DNA of 64,000 nt from Phytophthora colocasiae (GCA_018806915.1 JAGKQI010000043.1:930001-994000); one strand, 5' to 3'; numbered from the stretch's first letter, positions 33,948-44,207 are shown. The notes: a model not told the origin generated them from the letters alone. Translations and numbers: made by a program.

Positions 33948-34084
33948 CTACCGCTGCTGTTCAGGAGAAATGCCATCCTTGCCCTGAATCTTCTGCTTCA
34001 CATTGGCGATCGAGTCCGACGGCTCTAAGTCCAGCGTGATCGACTTGATCGTCTTGCTGTCATTGGCTTCACGAAGATCTGCAT
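33948..34084 (-). pseudogene. Ubiquitin gene relic
   Basis: On the minus strand the first codons (from 34084) read MQIFVK. After a small frameshift the sequence reads [18 protein letters not shown], then [14 protein letters not shown] before a stop. This is the first 42 residues of ubiquitin with an insertion after Lys6 and several substitutions. The rest, including the Gly-Gly end, is missing. It is a truncated, broken copy, perhaps a captured or retroposed fragment. Confidence 0.75.
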
Positions 34085-34151
34085 GTTGAGGTTTTGGCTT
34101 CGAAGGTGTTGCCGCTATGGCGTCTTGAAAACACCCGGCTACCCTCGCCAC

Positions 34152-35189
34152 CAGCGGCTAAGCCCCCTTCAGAACCAGGGGGTTATTGAGTAGAGTCTTG
34201 GCGAGATTGAGTTTTGCTCAATCACATCAGAGTGCTTTGGTCTGGGCGGAGAAACGCTCATTATCGACCAATTGTAATATGGCGAAGAAGAGTTCAGTCG
34301 TTTATGAAAGGGGTCACCATGCGTCAGTTGACAACAAAAGCCAAGCTAAGTATCAGCTGTTTATCACAAATCTCCTATAAGGGCATACCGTTCTCTATGA
34401 AAGGGATCAGAATGCGCGCATTCACTTGGTAACATCTTGGCTTGTATACCATACTTTAATGCAATCAAAACCGACCGTTCACAAAAGGGTTAATTAAGAA
34501 AAATATTTTTTTAAACTATTTTATTTTAGATTAAAAATTTCAAAGTTTTTATTGCCACCACTGCACCAAATGCGGACCTTGGCCCGAAGCAAGCCTCGAA
34601 CTCGAAATTGCGATCTTCGGTGCTCGTCGTTAAGTGGGTGATCTTGAAATCATCGAAATGTGCATTAAGTTCGCGAGCAACGAGCGCCGTGACTCAAATG
34701 CTCCTTCAAGCTCATTCCTTAGACTGGGGCCATGCTCGTTCTAAGTTAATGTGATTGTTAGAAAATCAAAATGAAATTTTACATTGCGTTCTTAGATCGT
34801 CGCTGCCACTGTAAGATTTCTTCACTGGAGTTAAGTGCCGCGCTTGTACTCCACCGACGTCCGTGATCCTGCTAGACTCCTGTTTCAGCAGGAACTACGT
34901 ATTTAGGCACCCAAATCCAGTGTTGCTGTTGACATTCAAGTTCTGGACGAGCCACTACCGCCAACACCTGCCCCGAGGTTCGTCACTACCACCAGGAGCT
35001 GCTGCGGTCTACCACCAACGCGTGAAAAGTGCTGCCGACCTCTGAATTCCTACTGGAGGTATCCGCTGTGGTTTAGTTCGGACAAAGCCCCAGAATCTTT
35101 GGCGATATTATGGCACCACTTCAGTCTGCGTAAAAGCCACCGGCTGCGGTAATTCAAGCTATCGCAAACTTCCAGTCAATCGGGCCATT
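34152..35189. other. AT-rich island without supported genes
   Basis: The most AT-rich stretch of the window is 34497-34552 (T-runs and A-runs). Two similar words around tatgaaaggg occur at 34304-34325 and 34394-34415. At 34476-34493 the sequence gttcacaaaagggttaa resembles the right end of the MITE at 63378-63396, perhaps an old end of a related element. No gene is visible. Confidence 0.4.
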
Positions 35190-36445
35190 TCGAGTGATAC
35201 CTCCGACAGAGAGCGAAACGTCCTACATCTTCAAGTGGGGTGTAAGGGTCAAGTGCCGTGACGAAAACAACAAGCTCACAACCCGGTGGGTGTGTCTGAC
35301 GGACGAAACCTGTAGGACGTCAGGTGAAAATCTTTACCTGGATGTCAACAGGAAAGACATCTAGAGCTGCCCACCATCTCCGAGTCGTACACAATCTTGC
35401 GTCGCCGAAGGCAGATGTAGCGGTTGTTGGCAAAAGAAAGCGAGACAGCGACATCGAAACCCTTCACGCTTCACCACTGTTCGCCAACAATCCAGCTCGG
35501 CTGAATCTACTGCTGGAAACGCTGATAATTATCATCCACAATTTGCCGTTAAGAAGTGGCGAATACGAAGAGTCAAAGTTGCTGAAAGCGCATGTGGTGA
35601 AGAAGGAAATGCAGACGGATCTTGGGTCTAAGCGCATTAGTGCGTCGTCGAGCTATACCAATCCATGAAAACGGGGATGACAGAGTATATTGCCGATCAT
35701 CGTGACGTTTACCCGAGGACCTGTAAAACCACCAACCGGAAGTACCTGGGACTGAGGGTGGATCAGATCGATAAAGACTGGCAATTCAGGTCAGTCCTTC
35801 TCGGGACAAAGCCGTTCAGCCCAGCATATAGTGATCGGAAAGGTGGAATTTAAAAGCCATTTCGCATTGGGCTCATTATGATTTGACCTGCCCCCCCATT
35901 TCTTCAGTTCGACTAGCGATTCAGGTAGCGACGTCAGATTTATGCTGCGTTCGAATTTATTTGGGAGTGATGTTTTGCCCACATGGCCCACGCCGCCACT
36001 GAAATGTCGTGTGGCCTAGGTGGAAGGAGCAGTAAAGCAGCTAACCCTGAGATGGCGGGTCTACTTTCGAAGATGACAAAAGTAGTTTCGGACGTAAAGC
36101 TGGTTTCATCGGCATGCGATTTGTTTGCTAAACTTTGTAAAGAGAAAACAAAGAAGCATCTAATCGTCTTATCGGGCATTCTACATCGCAATTCCTGAGC
36201 ACGACAAAGGCCATGGGGCGGATACTGGACAAATGGGAGGCTGTTGTCATGTGGTACAAGATACGAGCTGAACGTGGCATCCGTGAACATCGACCACCAC
36301 CGGAGTCCCATCTTGAAAACTGTCATTCAGAGATCGTCCAGGCACAAACTCTTCTTGCGCCGGTTGCAGATTTGAAGTTTAAATGTCAGACAGAGCGACC
36401 AGAGAAGGTGGAAGTGCTGATGTCGCTGTACATGATTCGCATTGA
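35190..36445 (+). pseudogene. hAT-family transposase relic with BED-type zinc finger
   Basis: Pieces in several frames follow the order of an oomycete hAT transposase. A BED-type finger (WVCLTDETC ... TSRAAHHLRVVH, 35290-35395) is followed by KYLGLRVDQIDKDWQFRSVLLG (35735-35805), then FSSTSDSGSDV, the CFAHMAHAA block (35970), and KWEAVVMWYK...LLAPVADLKFKCQTE (36225-36400), which resembles the segment before the hAT dimerisation region. At least four frameshifts or stops separate the pieces. Terminal inverted repeats were not found. Confidence 0.65.
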
Positions 36446-36554
36446 CAACCGTTGTCACTGCCAACCGATCCTATACTACCTGTCAACCGATGACGACCCA
36501 AACTAGATAACAGCGAGCTCCTTGACACCGCTAGCAGTGAAAACCCGTGACCGC

Positions 36555-37284
36555 TTACGCGAAGCCTTGGATGAGCGGTTTTTCTTTCGGCATTACATTC
36601 AAGAGCTGTCGGACACCATCCGTCTGCGACACGATTTCTCGTCGAATATCCTGGACTTCTTGCAGTGCTTCGTCAATTTTCACGTTGACGTATTTCTCGA
36701 TCTGCAATATACTCTCTCCTTCTAATACTTCCAGCCGTTGAAATTGGTTAGCCAGTTCACTGTGCGTCGCCGTCGGTGTGCGGCGAAGTGGGTGAACACT
36801 TTTCATCTTCCGGACTGGAAGTCGATCGCCCTTCTAATACTTGCATCCGTTGAAATTGGTTAGCCAGTTCACTGTGCGTCGCCGTCAGCGCTTCGCTAAG
36901 CTGGCGGGCAATCAATCGCTGTTGCTCAGTCAGTTGGTTGACACTTGATGCTGTCGATGCTTGGACAGCCATTAGTGCTGCTTTCTGGGCGTCAGCTTCG
37001 CCTCGCTGCCGGTACTTAAACAAAGCTTGTTCTTCAGCGAGGGCTTGCGTCTGGGCAATGAAGTGCTGTGCAAGACTCATCACGTGCTCGGTTGCAATTG
37101 GCGTGAGTTCGAACACTGGCGATTGCGCTGTGTTGATGTGAGGGACAAGCGCAGTGTCTTCGGCAGGGTGAACATTGGTTTGAGCAGCATTGTCTTCGGC
37201 AGGGTGAACATTGGTTTGAGCTGCAGTGTCGGCTGTAGCTTGGGCTTTGGCTAGAGCAGCAGCTTGCGAGCGAGTGAGCGCCAT
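36555..37284 (-). pseudogene. Gag-like ORF of another retroelement, minus strand
   Basis: The ATG at 37284 begins MALTRSQAAALAKAQATAD, then an 11-residue tandem repeat (AAQTNVHPAED), an Ala/Gln/Glu-rich helical region and a second frame ending near 36555. The block encoding THSELANQFQR occurs twice (36735-36775 and 36850-36890), a local duplication that breaks the frame. Composition and the adjoining gag relic suggest a retrotransposon gag N-terminus. Confidence 0.45.
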
Positions 37285-37354
37285 GGTTCTTCGCGAAGGG
37301 AGGGAAATAACGCTTTAAGATCGCAACATTTGCAGTAGATTAATAGCCAGTAAA

Positions 37355-38115
37355 TTAAATCATTGTTTTCAGCAAATTAGATCGCTGAAGAACGAGCAGA
37401 ACGAGAAAAATGGGTTCACTTCGGCGTGCTCCCCCCTCGAAATTGATAATGACTACGATCTCTAAAACCTCGACGAGCGCGGCTCGTCCGATATCCTTGC
37501 TCGTCAAAAAAACCTCACGAGCGCGGCTCCTCAAAAGCCCGTCCGAGGCTTGCCAACGGCGTCGGCGTCGTGTCGCAGGTCCGCGACGCCCACACACTTT
37601 TCCCACTCTACGAATACGACAGAAAATGTGCACGCGATACGCCTGGTTGGGCTGGGCAAATACTTGCGTGAGTTTGGCCTTTAGCTCACCCCACGTGGGG
37701 AAGGCCGCTTCTACCGACGTCCCAGACGTCAAAGCCCATTCTCGTGCTCGTCCTTCGAGCTTAGAGGTGGCAAACACCATGCGTTGTCCCTCCAACTGGA
37801 GCATGGCGGCCCCCATGGCCATTTCGACCTCTCGGGTCCACAAGAGGTTCTCTCCCACCTGCCCGTGGAAGGTCTCACGCTGAGCGTGACAGGCTTAGCT
37901 CTCGGAGCGGGGGTAATCCCTTTTACATTCCGTTGAATGTGCTCAACGAGAGCGTTCTCGTACAAGGCAGATGCCTCGAGGCGCGCGTTGACGGCCTCCG
38001 GCCCTTTGGACGCAAGGTGAGCCATACCTTCAGGGCCCAGCAAGGACGTAAGCTTGTTAAGCGTGTCCTGCTGACTCGGAGTCAAGTGAGCATATGCTTC
38101 TTGCTCCATTCTCAC
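37355..38115 (-). pseudogene. Ty3/gypsy gag relic (element D), minus strand
   Basis: From 38109 the minus strand encodes MEQEAYAHLTPSQQDTLNKL and, after a frameshift near 37860, GENLLWTREVEMAMGAAM followed by LEGRAREWALTSG and FPTWGELKAKLTQVFA. That is a typical retrotransposon gag capsid domain. Homology fades near 37640 into low-complexity Arg-rich sequence. The 5' flank at 38116-38243 may be the rest of its leader, cut by the insertion of E. Confidence 0.65.
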
Positions 38116-38243
38116 AGAGAAACAGTCTTCAACTCAGGAGTTGGATTGACTACAAGTGCTACTAGGTGCAGCGGGGCTGCGTAAGTGTGCACCGCACAGA
38201 GGAAGTTTAATGGACTCGTAGAATCCTGCTTGCAAGGCGGTAG

Positions 38244-38814
38244 TGTAACAGGGTTACACGTACAAGTGGATATACCACTTGTAACTCTAACAGTTGCGAT
38301 AACTGTTAGAGGTTCAAAAGGGACCTCAGACCTTGGTGTGCTGTACACACCAATGGCTACATGGGCGAACCACATTATTGGGTGGTTCGTGTGCATTTGT
38401 GCATATTATGAAATCCGTTGCTTTCTACCAATCGCTGAACAGAGTTTTTGCCAACCACACGTTGGCAGACCCTTTAGAAATAGATAACAAACAGTTTTAG
38501 GAGGTCTATAATTGGCTTATGCCAAATTCAATAACAGTTCTCATTTTACGGTATTTGCAGTATTAATTTCTTTATATTAAGTTTAATTATACTTATTTAA
38601 AAAAGTATATTTAAATTAAGTCTAACCTAATTACACGCTTCCTCATACACGTAAGCGCACGTGTACGCCACCTAATAGGTCTTAGTAGACCCATTACACC
38701 TGGTAGCACTTTGTAGTCCGTCCCACGACCGACTGCTGTTCGTTCGTATGGAGTCATGCGAACGCGGGGTAGAGAACTCCCCGATGGATCAGGGATCCAC
38801 TGGGACCCCAAACA
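38244..38814 (+). repeat. 5' LTR of element E
   Basis: It matches 63426-64000 with a few substitutions and a 5-bp deletion. It begins TGTAACAGGG; the right copy begins GG instead of TG. The end is uncertain: similarity continues to gggacccc (38809) and the next CA is at 38814. It contains many perfect hairpins: 38261-38283 (9 bp), 38285-38311 (11 bp), 38333-38353 (8 bp) and others. The first gag ATG (38748) lies inside it. Confidence 0.85.
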
Positions 38815-39734
38815 TGTCCGTGACACGCACGGACTGTGCCCACCTGTCAGAGCCAGAGTGGGAAGCTCTCCAAAGACTCTCGCAAGTCATTGGAGAGGCA
38901 GCGGTAGCGACGGTGCTTCGTGCGCTATCGCCGACAGAGCAACATGGTGTTGCTCTGGGGTACATTGTTAAGGAGCAACGAGATGTTGCTGCCTCGGTGG
39001 CTTCCCCGAAGCCACGCGTGAAGTCGTTGAAACTCCACGTGAGTACCTACACGGGGAAGGAGGACGAGACTCTCCTTCGGTGGCTTGTCAAACTCGACAC
39101 AGCCGTTGCGGCTCGACGTATCGTCGATCCGATGTCGAAGGTCGCGTTCGCCACGTCATGTCTTGGCGGACGTGCGAGGAGTTGGGCCTATGGGCGCCGA
39201 CTCTCGGATCCTACGTGCTTCGGCACGTATGAGGTGTTCAAAGAGGAGCTCAAGCTTGCGTTTGAGCCCCCGAAGAACGAGTTCGGATCGAGAGCGGAGT
39301 TTCTCGATCTGCAGCAGGGCAAGGATGATGTTCACACCTTTGCCCAGCGTGCTGGATACTTGGTACCGAACATAGTGGCCAACCCGATCGACGAGGCGAC
39401 CAAGGTCGTCACGTTCATGAAGGGACTAAGAGATGGTCCCGTCAAAACGTATCTCTTCCGAGAGTTTCCGAATACTCTCGAGGAGGCTATCAGCCTTGTG
39501 ATGCAAGAGGAGTTTAGCCGGCGTCAAGCTAAACTCCATGCGAACACGCCGAAGCCGGCGCGTCCTGTTGCGAAGACGGGAGGTTCGGAGCCTATGGACC
39601 TATCGAGTGCTACGACTGCTGGTCAACAGCAGCGTAAGAACGTCAAGGTTCGATGTTACCTGTGTGGTAACATCGGTCACTATGCACGCAAGTGCACAGC
39701 GGGCGGGCGTTCAAAAAACGCCAAGGACCAGTAG
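38748..39734 (+). CDS. gag: Element E Gag
   Basis: 328 aa if the ATG at 38748 is used, which lies inside the LTR; the ATG at 38814 sits at the LTR/internal junction. The protein has a capsid-like gag domain (STYTGKEDETLLRWLVKL, CLGGRARSWAYG, LKLAFEPPKNEFGSRAEFL, then the YLFREFPNTLEEAI region) and one zinc knuckle near the C-terminus (CYLCGNIGHYARKC, CX2CX4HX4C). The frame is intact. It ends at TAG 39732-39734, 13 bases after the A AAA AAC slippery site. The DNA carries hairpins such as 39212-39229 (UUCG loop), 39459-39480 and 39509-39537. Confidence 0.9.
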   Translation: MESCERGVENSPMDQGSTGTPNMSVTRTDCAHLSEPEWEALQRLSQVIGEAAVATVLRALSPTEQHGVALGYIVKEQRDVAASVASPKPRVKSLKLHVSTYTGKEDETLLRWLVKLDTAVAARRIVDPMSKVAFATSCLGGRARSWAYGRRLSDPTCFGTYEVFKEELKLAFEPPKNEFGSRAEFLDLQQGKDDVHTFAQRAGYLVPNIVANPIDEATKVVTFMKGLRDGPVKTYLFREFPNTLEEAISLVMQEEFSRRQAKLHANTPKPARPVAKTGGSEPMDLSSATTAGQQQRKNVKVRCYLCGNIGHYARKCTAGGRSKNAKDQ

Positions 39735-40357
39735 GCGCGGGGCGTCCTACTGGTAATGCAGTCTCGCGTGTCGGACACGCGACGTTGAAGGCTGTCGCCC
39801 CCAGCGGGAAGGTTTCTCGCTGCGAGATGCAAGATGACAAGCCAAAGCTTGTCATCCTGAACGTGATGTTGAAGAGAGTAAACTCTCTTCGTGCCCTAGT
39901 GGACTCGGGCGCGTCGAACAACTTTGTTCGACAGGGAAGTCTTCGAAGACTTGACTTCGAAGAGGCCGACACGCCTCGCAGCGTGTTGGAGGTGCGGTTG
40001 GCAACGGGTGCCACCGTGAGGACTGAGAAGCGCGTAGTCCGTGTGCGCTTCTCTTACAAACGAAGGACGTTTGTAGAAGATCTTATCGTCTTGGATCTAG
40101 ACGATAAGTTCGACTTGGTATTAGGCATGCCGTGGCTTGCACGGCATGACCCGGTGATCAACTGGGAGAAGCGTACGCCCGTACGCTTCAACAACACCAG
40201 CGCGACAGAGAGCGATGGCCCTGTCAGTGTTGCACATGCACCATCCGGTGCATGTGAATCCCAGGTTGAGGCAGCAGCGGCCGCCGCTGCCTCCGGTCAC
40301 CGCAGGCGACCATCAACGACTCAGGGAGTCGTTGGGAGAAAATGTGTGTCGACTTAG
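39692..40357 (+). CDS. pol: Element E protease domain of Pol
   Basis: This frame, -1 to gag, is entered at the slippery site and continues open to 40357. It contains an aspartic protease: ALVDSGASNNFV (active-site DSGA), then the flap region and LVLGMPWLARHDPVINW, typical of gypsy proteases. The C-terminal Ala-rich part runs into the hairpin-rich spacer. Stems with exact complementarity are frequent here: 39833-39856, 39871-39890, 40082-40108, 40126-40148, 40168-40189, 40233-40256 and 40314-40334. Confidence 0.85.
   Translation: MHSGRAFKKRQGPVGAGRPTGNAVSRVGHATLKAVAPSGKVSRCEMQDDKPKLVILNVMLKRVNSLRALVDSGASNNFVRQGSLRRLDFEEADTPRSVLEVRLATGATVRTEKRVVRVRFSYKRRTFVEDLIVLDLDDKFDLVLGMPWLARHDPVINWEKRTPVRFNNTSATESDGPVSVAHAPSGACESQVEAAAAAAASGHRRRPSTTQGVVGRKCVST
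39713..39754 (+). promoter_or_regulatory. Programmed -1 frameshift signal, element E
   Basis: A AAA AAC (39713-39719) is in the gag frame, followed by a 7-nt spacer and a perfect 9-bp stem (accagtagg 39727-39735 with cctactggt 39746-39754, 10-nt loop). The gag stop TAG lies inside the stem. The protease frame is -1 relative to gag and is open through the heptamer. A AAA AAC is a canonical retroviral-type slippery site. Confidence 0.85.
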
Positions 40358-41457
40358 AAATCGAGCCGAAGGGTCGCGATCACGTGAACGGGTGTCACGT
40401 GAATGAAGGTCAGGTGAATGAAAGTCACCTGACGCAAACATCTGAATGATGTTTGTCACATGAGTGATGGTCAGGTGAATGATATTTACCTGAGAAAAGG
40501 TATTGTACCGGTATTACCGGTATCCTTGGAGATACTTCAAGCCTCCAAGGGTCGCGCCGACGACGTCGCGTCAATTCTGTGAGTTGACGAGTTAAATAAT
40601 ATTCGGAGAACCGAAAGGCGTCAGCTCTGGGAGCTGGCGCCACTGGCGCGCCGCCGCTAGTTCTGGGAACTAGCGATCGTGCATCAACTCCGGGAGTTGA
40701 TGATGCGTGTATAGGCGAACGTTTGCAGGTAATTCCGGGAACTAGCGATCGTGCGTCAGCTCTGGGAGCTGACGATTGGTGTACAAGCGAAGACTCGCTA
40801 GCGCTGGAAGCTAGCGAGAGCACGTCGACTCCGGGAGTCGACGATGCGGTTGCTTCATCAGCTCCGGGAGCTGATGGAGGTGCAGCGGTTCAGGGAACCG
40901 ACTGCGCGGTAGGAGGTGCTGGCTGTTGCAAACGCCCAGCACCCGAACAACCTGCGTGCTCATGTGCAGCAGCGCTGCACGCGATGAGCGGCACACAAGC
41001 AGTGCTTGAATGTGCGAGTCAGCGGAAGGAATCCGCTGACGGATGCGATAACGTCCCGTCCAAGGTGAGATGCCTTGAACGTGGAGCACCTGGAGCTGAG
41101 CTCCATGGTAGATCTTCGCGGCGCAAGCTCAGGGAGCTGTGTGAGTCTCAGTCCGTGACTCTGCAGGGCAGACACAAAGTGTCAAGACGTTTAGCGTCTT
41201 GACACGTACTGGTACTGGGTTGCAGTACCAGTGGATGCGGTTGGATAATCAGTGCGTCGGCATTGACCGCACTTCCAACGATGAGTTGGAAGCGCTTCAC
41301 GCGGGACTTGTACGATGGACGCATCGAACAAATTTGCATTCTCTCGGATGTCGAGAGAGTGGATCGTGAAGCCGAAGAGCTGAAGCAGCTCGTCGTCGAT
41401 GGGATCACTGAGGGTGATGACTCCCTCAGTGCGAAAACTTAGAAGCAGCGCTTCGAA
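40358..41457 (+). pseudogene. Element E pol spacer between protease and RT (decayed), with hairpin array
   Basis: No single frame stays open. One frame (40723-41202) encodes short Gly/Asp-centred repeats (TPGVDD and APGADG) that simply translate the hairpin loops. The stretch should hold the protease-RT linker of pol. Its main content is the stem-loop array at 40575-40944; weaker inverted repeats continue to about 41430. Confidence 0.5.
40575..40944. repeat. Array of about ten consecutive perfect stem-loops
   Basis: Nearly perfect 21-bp units of arm-NGG-arm form follow one another: 40618-40640, 40655-40675, 40682-40702, 40754-40774, 40794-40818, 40823-40843, 40856-40876, 40886-40900 and a longer one at 40916-40944. 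Arms are 6-9 bp and often end ...ctc/gag or ...ttc/gaa around a tgg, cgg or agg centre, but the outer arm sequences differ from unit to unit. The structure, not the sequence, is what repeats. Confidence 0.85.
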
Positions 41458-42395
41458 GAACAGAGTTGGGACTCGTTGAGGTCGAGTCCCTACTACGAAG
41501 TTCTGCGGGAGTACAAGGATGTACTCCCGGACGAGATTCCATCGGAGCTTCCGAAGGACAAGGGCGTACAGCACGAGATTGATCTCGTGCCGGGCACAAA
41601 GTACTGTGTTACACGGCAGTGACCACTGCCGCGTGAACAAGAACAAGCAATCGACGACTTCTTTGAAAGTCGTCGCCGTGCAGGTCAAGTGCGGGAATCG
41701 AAGTCCCCGCACAGTGCTCCGACGTTCTGTGTCAAGAAGCCACAGGGCGGCTGGCGCATCGTTCATGCGTACAACAAGTTGAACGATGCGACGATACCGG
41801 CGCAAACGCTGATACCGCGAAAAGATGTTATCATCGATTCGATGGCTTTGAGCTGCTCTAGATCTGCGTGATGGATTCTATCAGATCCTCATGCGTGAGA
41901 GGGATATCCCTCTCACTGCGGTAAGCACTCCAAGCGGAATGCTTTGGGAGTGGCTCGTCATGCCACAGGGGCTTAATAACGCCCCTGCGACGTTCAATAG
42001 ATGCGTGACACATCTATTGCGCTCAGTGCGTGACTTCGCACTGAGTTACTTCGACGACGTGTTCGTCCACAGCCGGGCTGTGAACGGGAAGACGGACATT
42101 GAGATGCACAAGGTGCATCTCCGAAAGCTGCTAGAGTTTATGAGGAAACATAAGCTCTATGCGAACCTGAAGAAGTGTATCTTCGGGGCGAGCGAGATAC
42201 CCGTGCTGGGGTGTCTCGTGGGGAAAGACGGCGTGCGCCCTGACCCAGAGAAGGTCAGAGTGATCAATGAATGGCCCACGCCATCCAATGTGAAGGAACT
42301 GAGGCAGTTCCTTGGGCTTGCCACGTACATGTGCAAGTACGTGGAGAACTATGCGGGCAAGATTCGCCCGTTGTCACAGCTTCTTAAGAAAGAAG
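41458..42395 (+). pseudogene. pol: Element E reverse transcriptase (N-terminal part, cut by element C)
   Basis: RT of Ty3/gypsy type: EIDLVPGTKY, SAPTFCVKKPQGGWRIVHAYNKLN, motif A LDLRDGFYQI, then LVMPQGLNNAPATFNR, the YFDD catalytic box and the connection QFLGLATYMCKYVENYAGKIRPLS. Lesions: a TGA at 41620-41622 where Trp is expected, and a frameshift near 41855 just before motif A. The frame is cut at 42395 by element C. The insertion plus target duplication is 17394 bp, a multiple of 3, and the frame resumes in register at 59786. Confidence 0.85.
42392..42395. repeat. Target-site duplication GAAG of element C (left copy)
   Basis: GAAG at 42392-42395 recurs at 59786-59789 outside the C LTR ends. 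Deleting C and one copy rejoins the E pol frame (...QLLKK|EAEWIWTTECEEAF). Confidence 0.9.
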
Positions 42396-44205
42396 TGACA
42401 CGTTGCTAATTACGATTTTTCGAGTGGATATGGACGTTACGCTGTGATGTGATTGGACGTACACTGGGTTGTGGGAGAAAGGGAGATGTGGGACGACGTG
42501 CGACAATAATGGATCTGTGGAAGAACACCGCTATATATATTAACCTTCACCTGTACTGCAAAGGGGCCCAAGAGATCAGAAGTGTTCCTCGGAAAAGTGC
42601 ACAAACTCCGAGAGACAACAACACTCAGTCTGATCGCCGGACTTTCCCCGACGATGAGTGCCTAAAGGTTGGCAGAAAGTCTCTCAGAAGAATGTATCTC
42701 TGAGAGACCTCATCCCGTTGCCGTCCTGTGTGACGATGATGGTTCAAGGAATAAAATTTTACCCACAAGATACCAAGTATCGCGCACCGGACGTAGCGCA
42801 CCCCGCGCATATCCCAATTGGACTTCGTGCGTTGCAGCATACGTGCTCCGCATCCTAAAAACACTCATGGATTTCTGGTATCACGTATGGAAACCCTGAT
42901 ATAACACCATGAAGTCTGACGTACACGAGTCCGACGTACATGACGTCCGACGTACAAGGAGTCTGACGAACATGATTCTGGTGAACAAGTCTGATGTGTC
43001 CGGCTTATATACAAGCAATATTCCAGACATCACCAGTTTCCGATGAACAGACTCCGACGTACAAGACTCCGATGATCAGACCCAAGTGTCACGACTCTGG
43101 TATTACAACTCTGACGTACATGATTCCGGAGTACATGGTTCAGATGAACATGTCTCCGATTCCAGACCCTGATGAACAGGATACCAGACTCTGACACTCT
43201 GAAGTCCACCCCATACTGAAACCAAGTGTACCCAACACGACCTCACGCAATCAAGTGAAACGCAACCTGCTCATCCCTGTAATGACATCATTAAGTGTCG
43301 ACTCGACAAGATCTACAGCATCGACTACCATAGTGAGCCCAAGTGAAGATTCCTGAGTTATATTGAGACCAAGTGTATATGAGAATATGGAAGACAGAAG
43401 ACAGAGAGATACAAGATAGATAACCAGAGTTCAATTTGACCGGTACCCCCGAGTTCAATTTTGCGTTACAACCACAAGGTCGATTCGTCGGTTCTTCGGT
43501 AGTAAGGCCACGACAAAGCTTTGAGTCGTGTGATCTCTCACCTATCAAGCCCTTTAGGTGGAGATCAGCGTAACGTAGAGACCTGAGAGGACCCACCTAT
43601 TCCATTTCCTAGTTGGATCGTTTGTCTTGTCTCTAACGGTAGCCCATTTCATATTGTACGTTTGGACAGGTTTTGGGAGCTAGACAGTCGCTCTCAAGAC
43701 GCTCGGTAGACTGTTATATAATTGATAGTGTATTGGTTTATTTTCCCTTTATATATTAGCCAGGTGTCTGGTGAACATTTCCCTAGTTGACCTGGAGAAC
43801 TAGCCCACTGCTCAAGGGCCAGGAAAGAATAAGAGCAGCTACATATTTGTATATCGGAACTCTATATTGCGGTTATCTCGGAAGTCTATTTACTGGACTT
43901 CCCATTGTATTAATTTGTCTTTTGCCTTCAGAAATCTCTGGTGTACACAAGTGTTCACCGGAAAACGTTCGACTCCCAAGTGCTCCTGTGAGGACCAGAA
44001 GGACATCCGACGGTCTACGCAAGGAACCCTCACTCTCAGCAACGCTCTCACGACCCCGGTGAGGGTCTCATTACCAAGACAACGAACCTACAAGGTAACA
44101 CACGCCCACCTTGCTGTGCGACTCCGGTATCACTACCGGTAGTCACACTTCCAGGTTCACTGTACGCCCCTGCACCGCGGTAAAAGTTACACCGACTTCG
44201 CGACA
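42396..44205 (+). repeat. 5' LTR of element C
   Basis: It begins TGACACGTTGC and ends CGCGACA, and pairs with 57906-59785. It keeps the 9-bp hairpin arms of LTR A (42680-42707) and a variant of the second hairpin (43532-43566). Positions 42913-43190 hold degenerate 14-16 bp tandem units of the form tcygacgtacatga. A deletion of about 41 bp near 43760 removes sequence present in the right LTR (59290-59330). Confidence 0.93.
42913..43190. repeat. Degenerate short tandem repeats in LTR C
   Basis: Units such as tctgacgtacacgag, tccgacgtacatgacg and tctgacgaacatgat follow each other with small changes in length (13-17 bp). The right LTR has the matching array at 58440-58710 with a different pattern of unit changes. 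LTR A has an analogous array built on actctgaaaacca at 887-960. This suggests a binding-site or structural array that turns over rapidly. Confidence 0.65.
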
Positions 44206-44207
44206 AC

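Noticed and set aside
34476..34493. Complete second piggyBac-type MITE
   Set aside because: Only a right-end-like word (gttcacaaaagggttaa) is visible. I could not find the left end or a matching TTAA partner.
35940..36326. Minus-strand ORF over the hAT relic
   Set aside because: The opposite strand matches hAT transposase motifs; the minus frame has no recognisable content.
38185..38487. 100-codon ORF across the E 5' LTR start
   Set aside because: It spans the LTR boundary with no recognisable motif, and the codons coincide with LTR hairpins.
40575..40944. CRISPR-like array
   Set aside because: There are palindromic units of about 21 bp, but without constant repeats or spacers, in a eukaryotic retroelement.
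41519..41782. Plus-strand ORF overlapping E RT
   Set aside because: It is a shadow frame of the RT coding sequence; the RT frame has the recognisable motifs.
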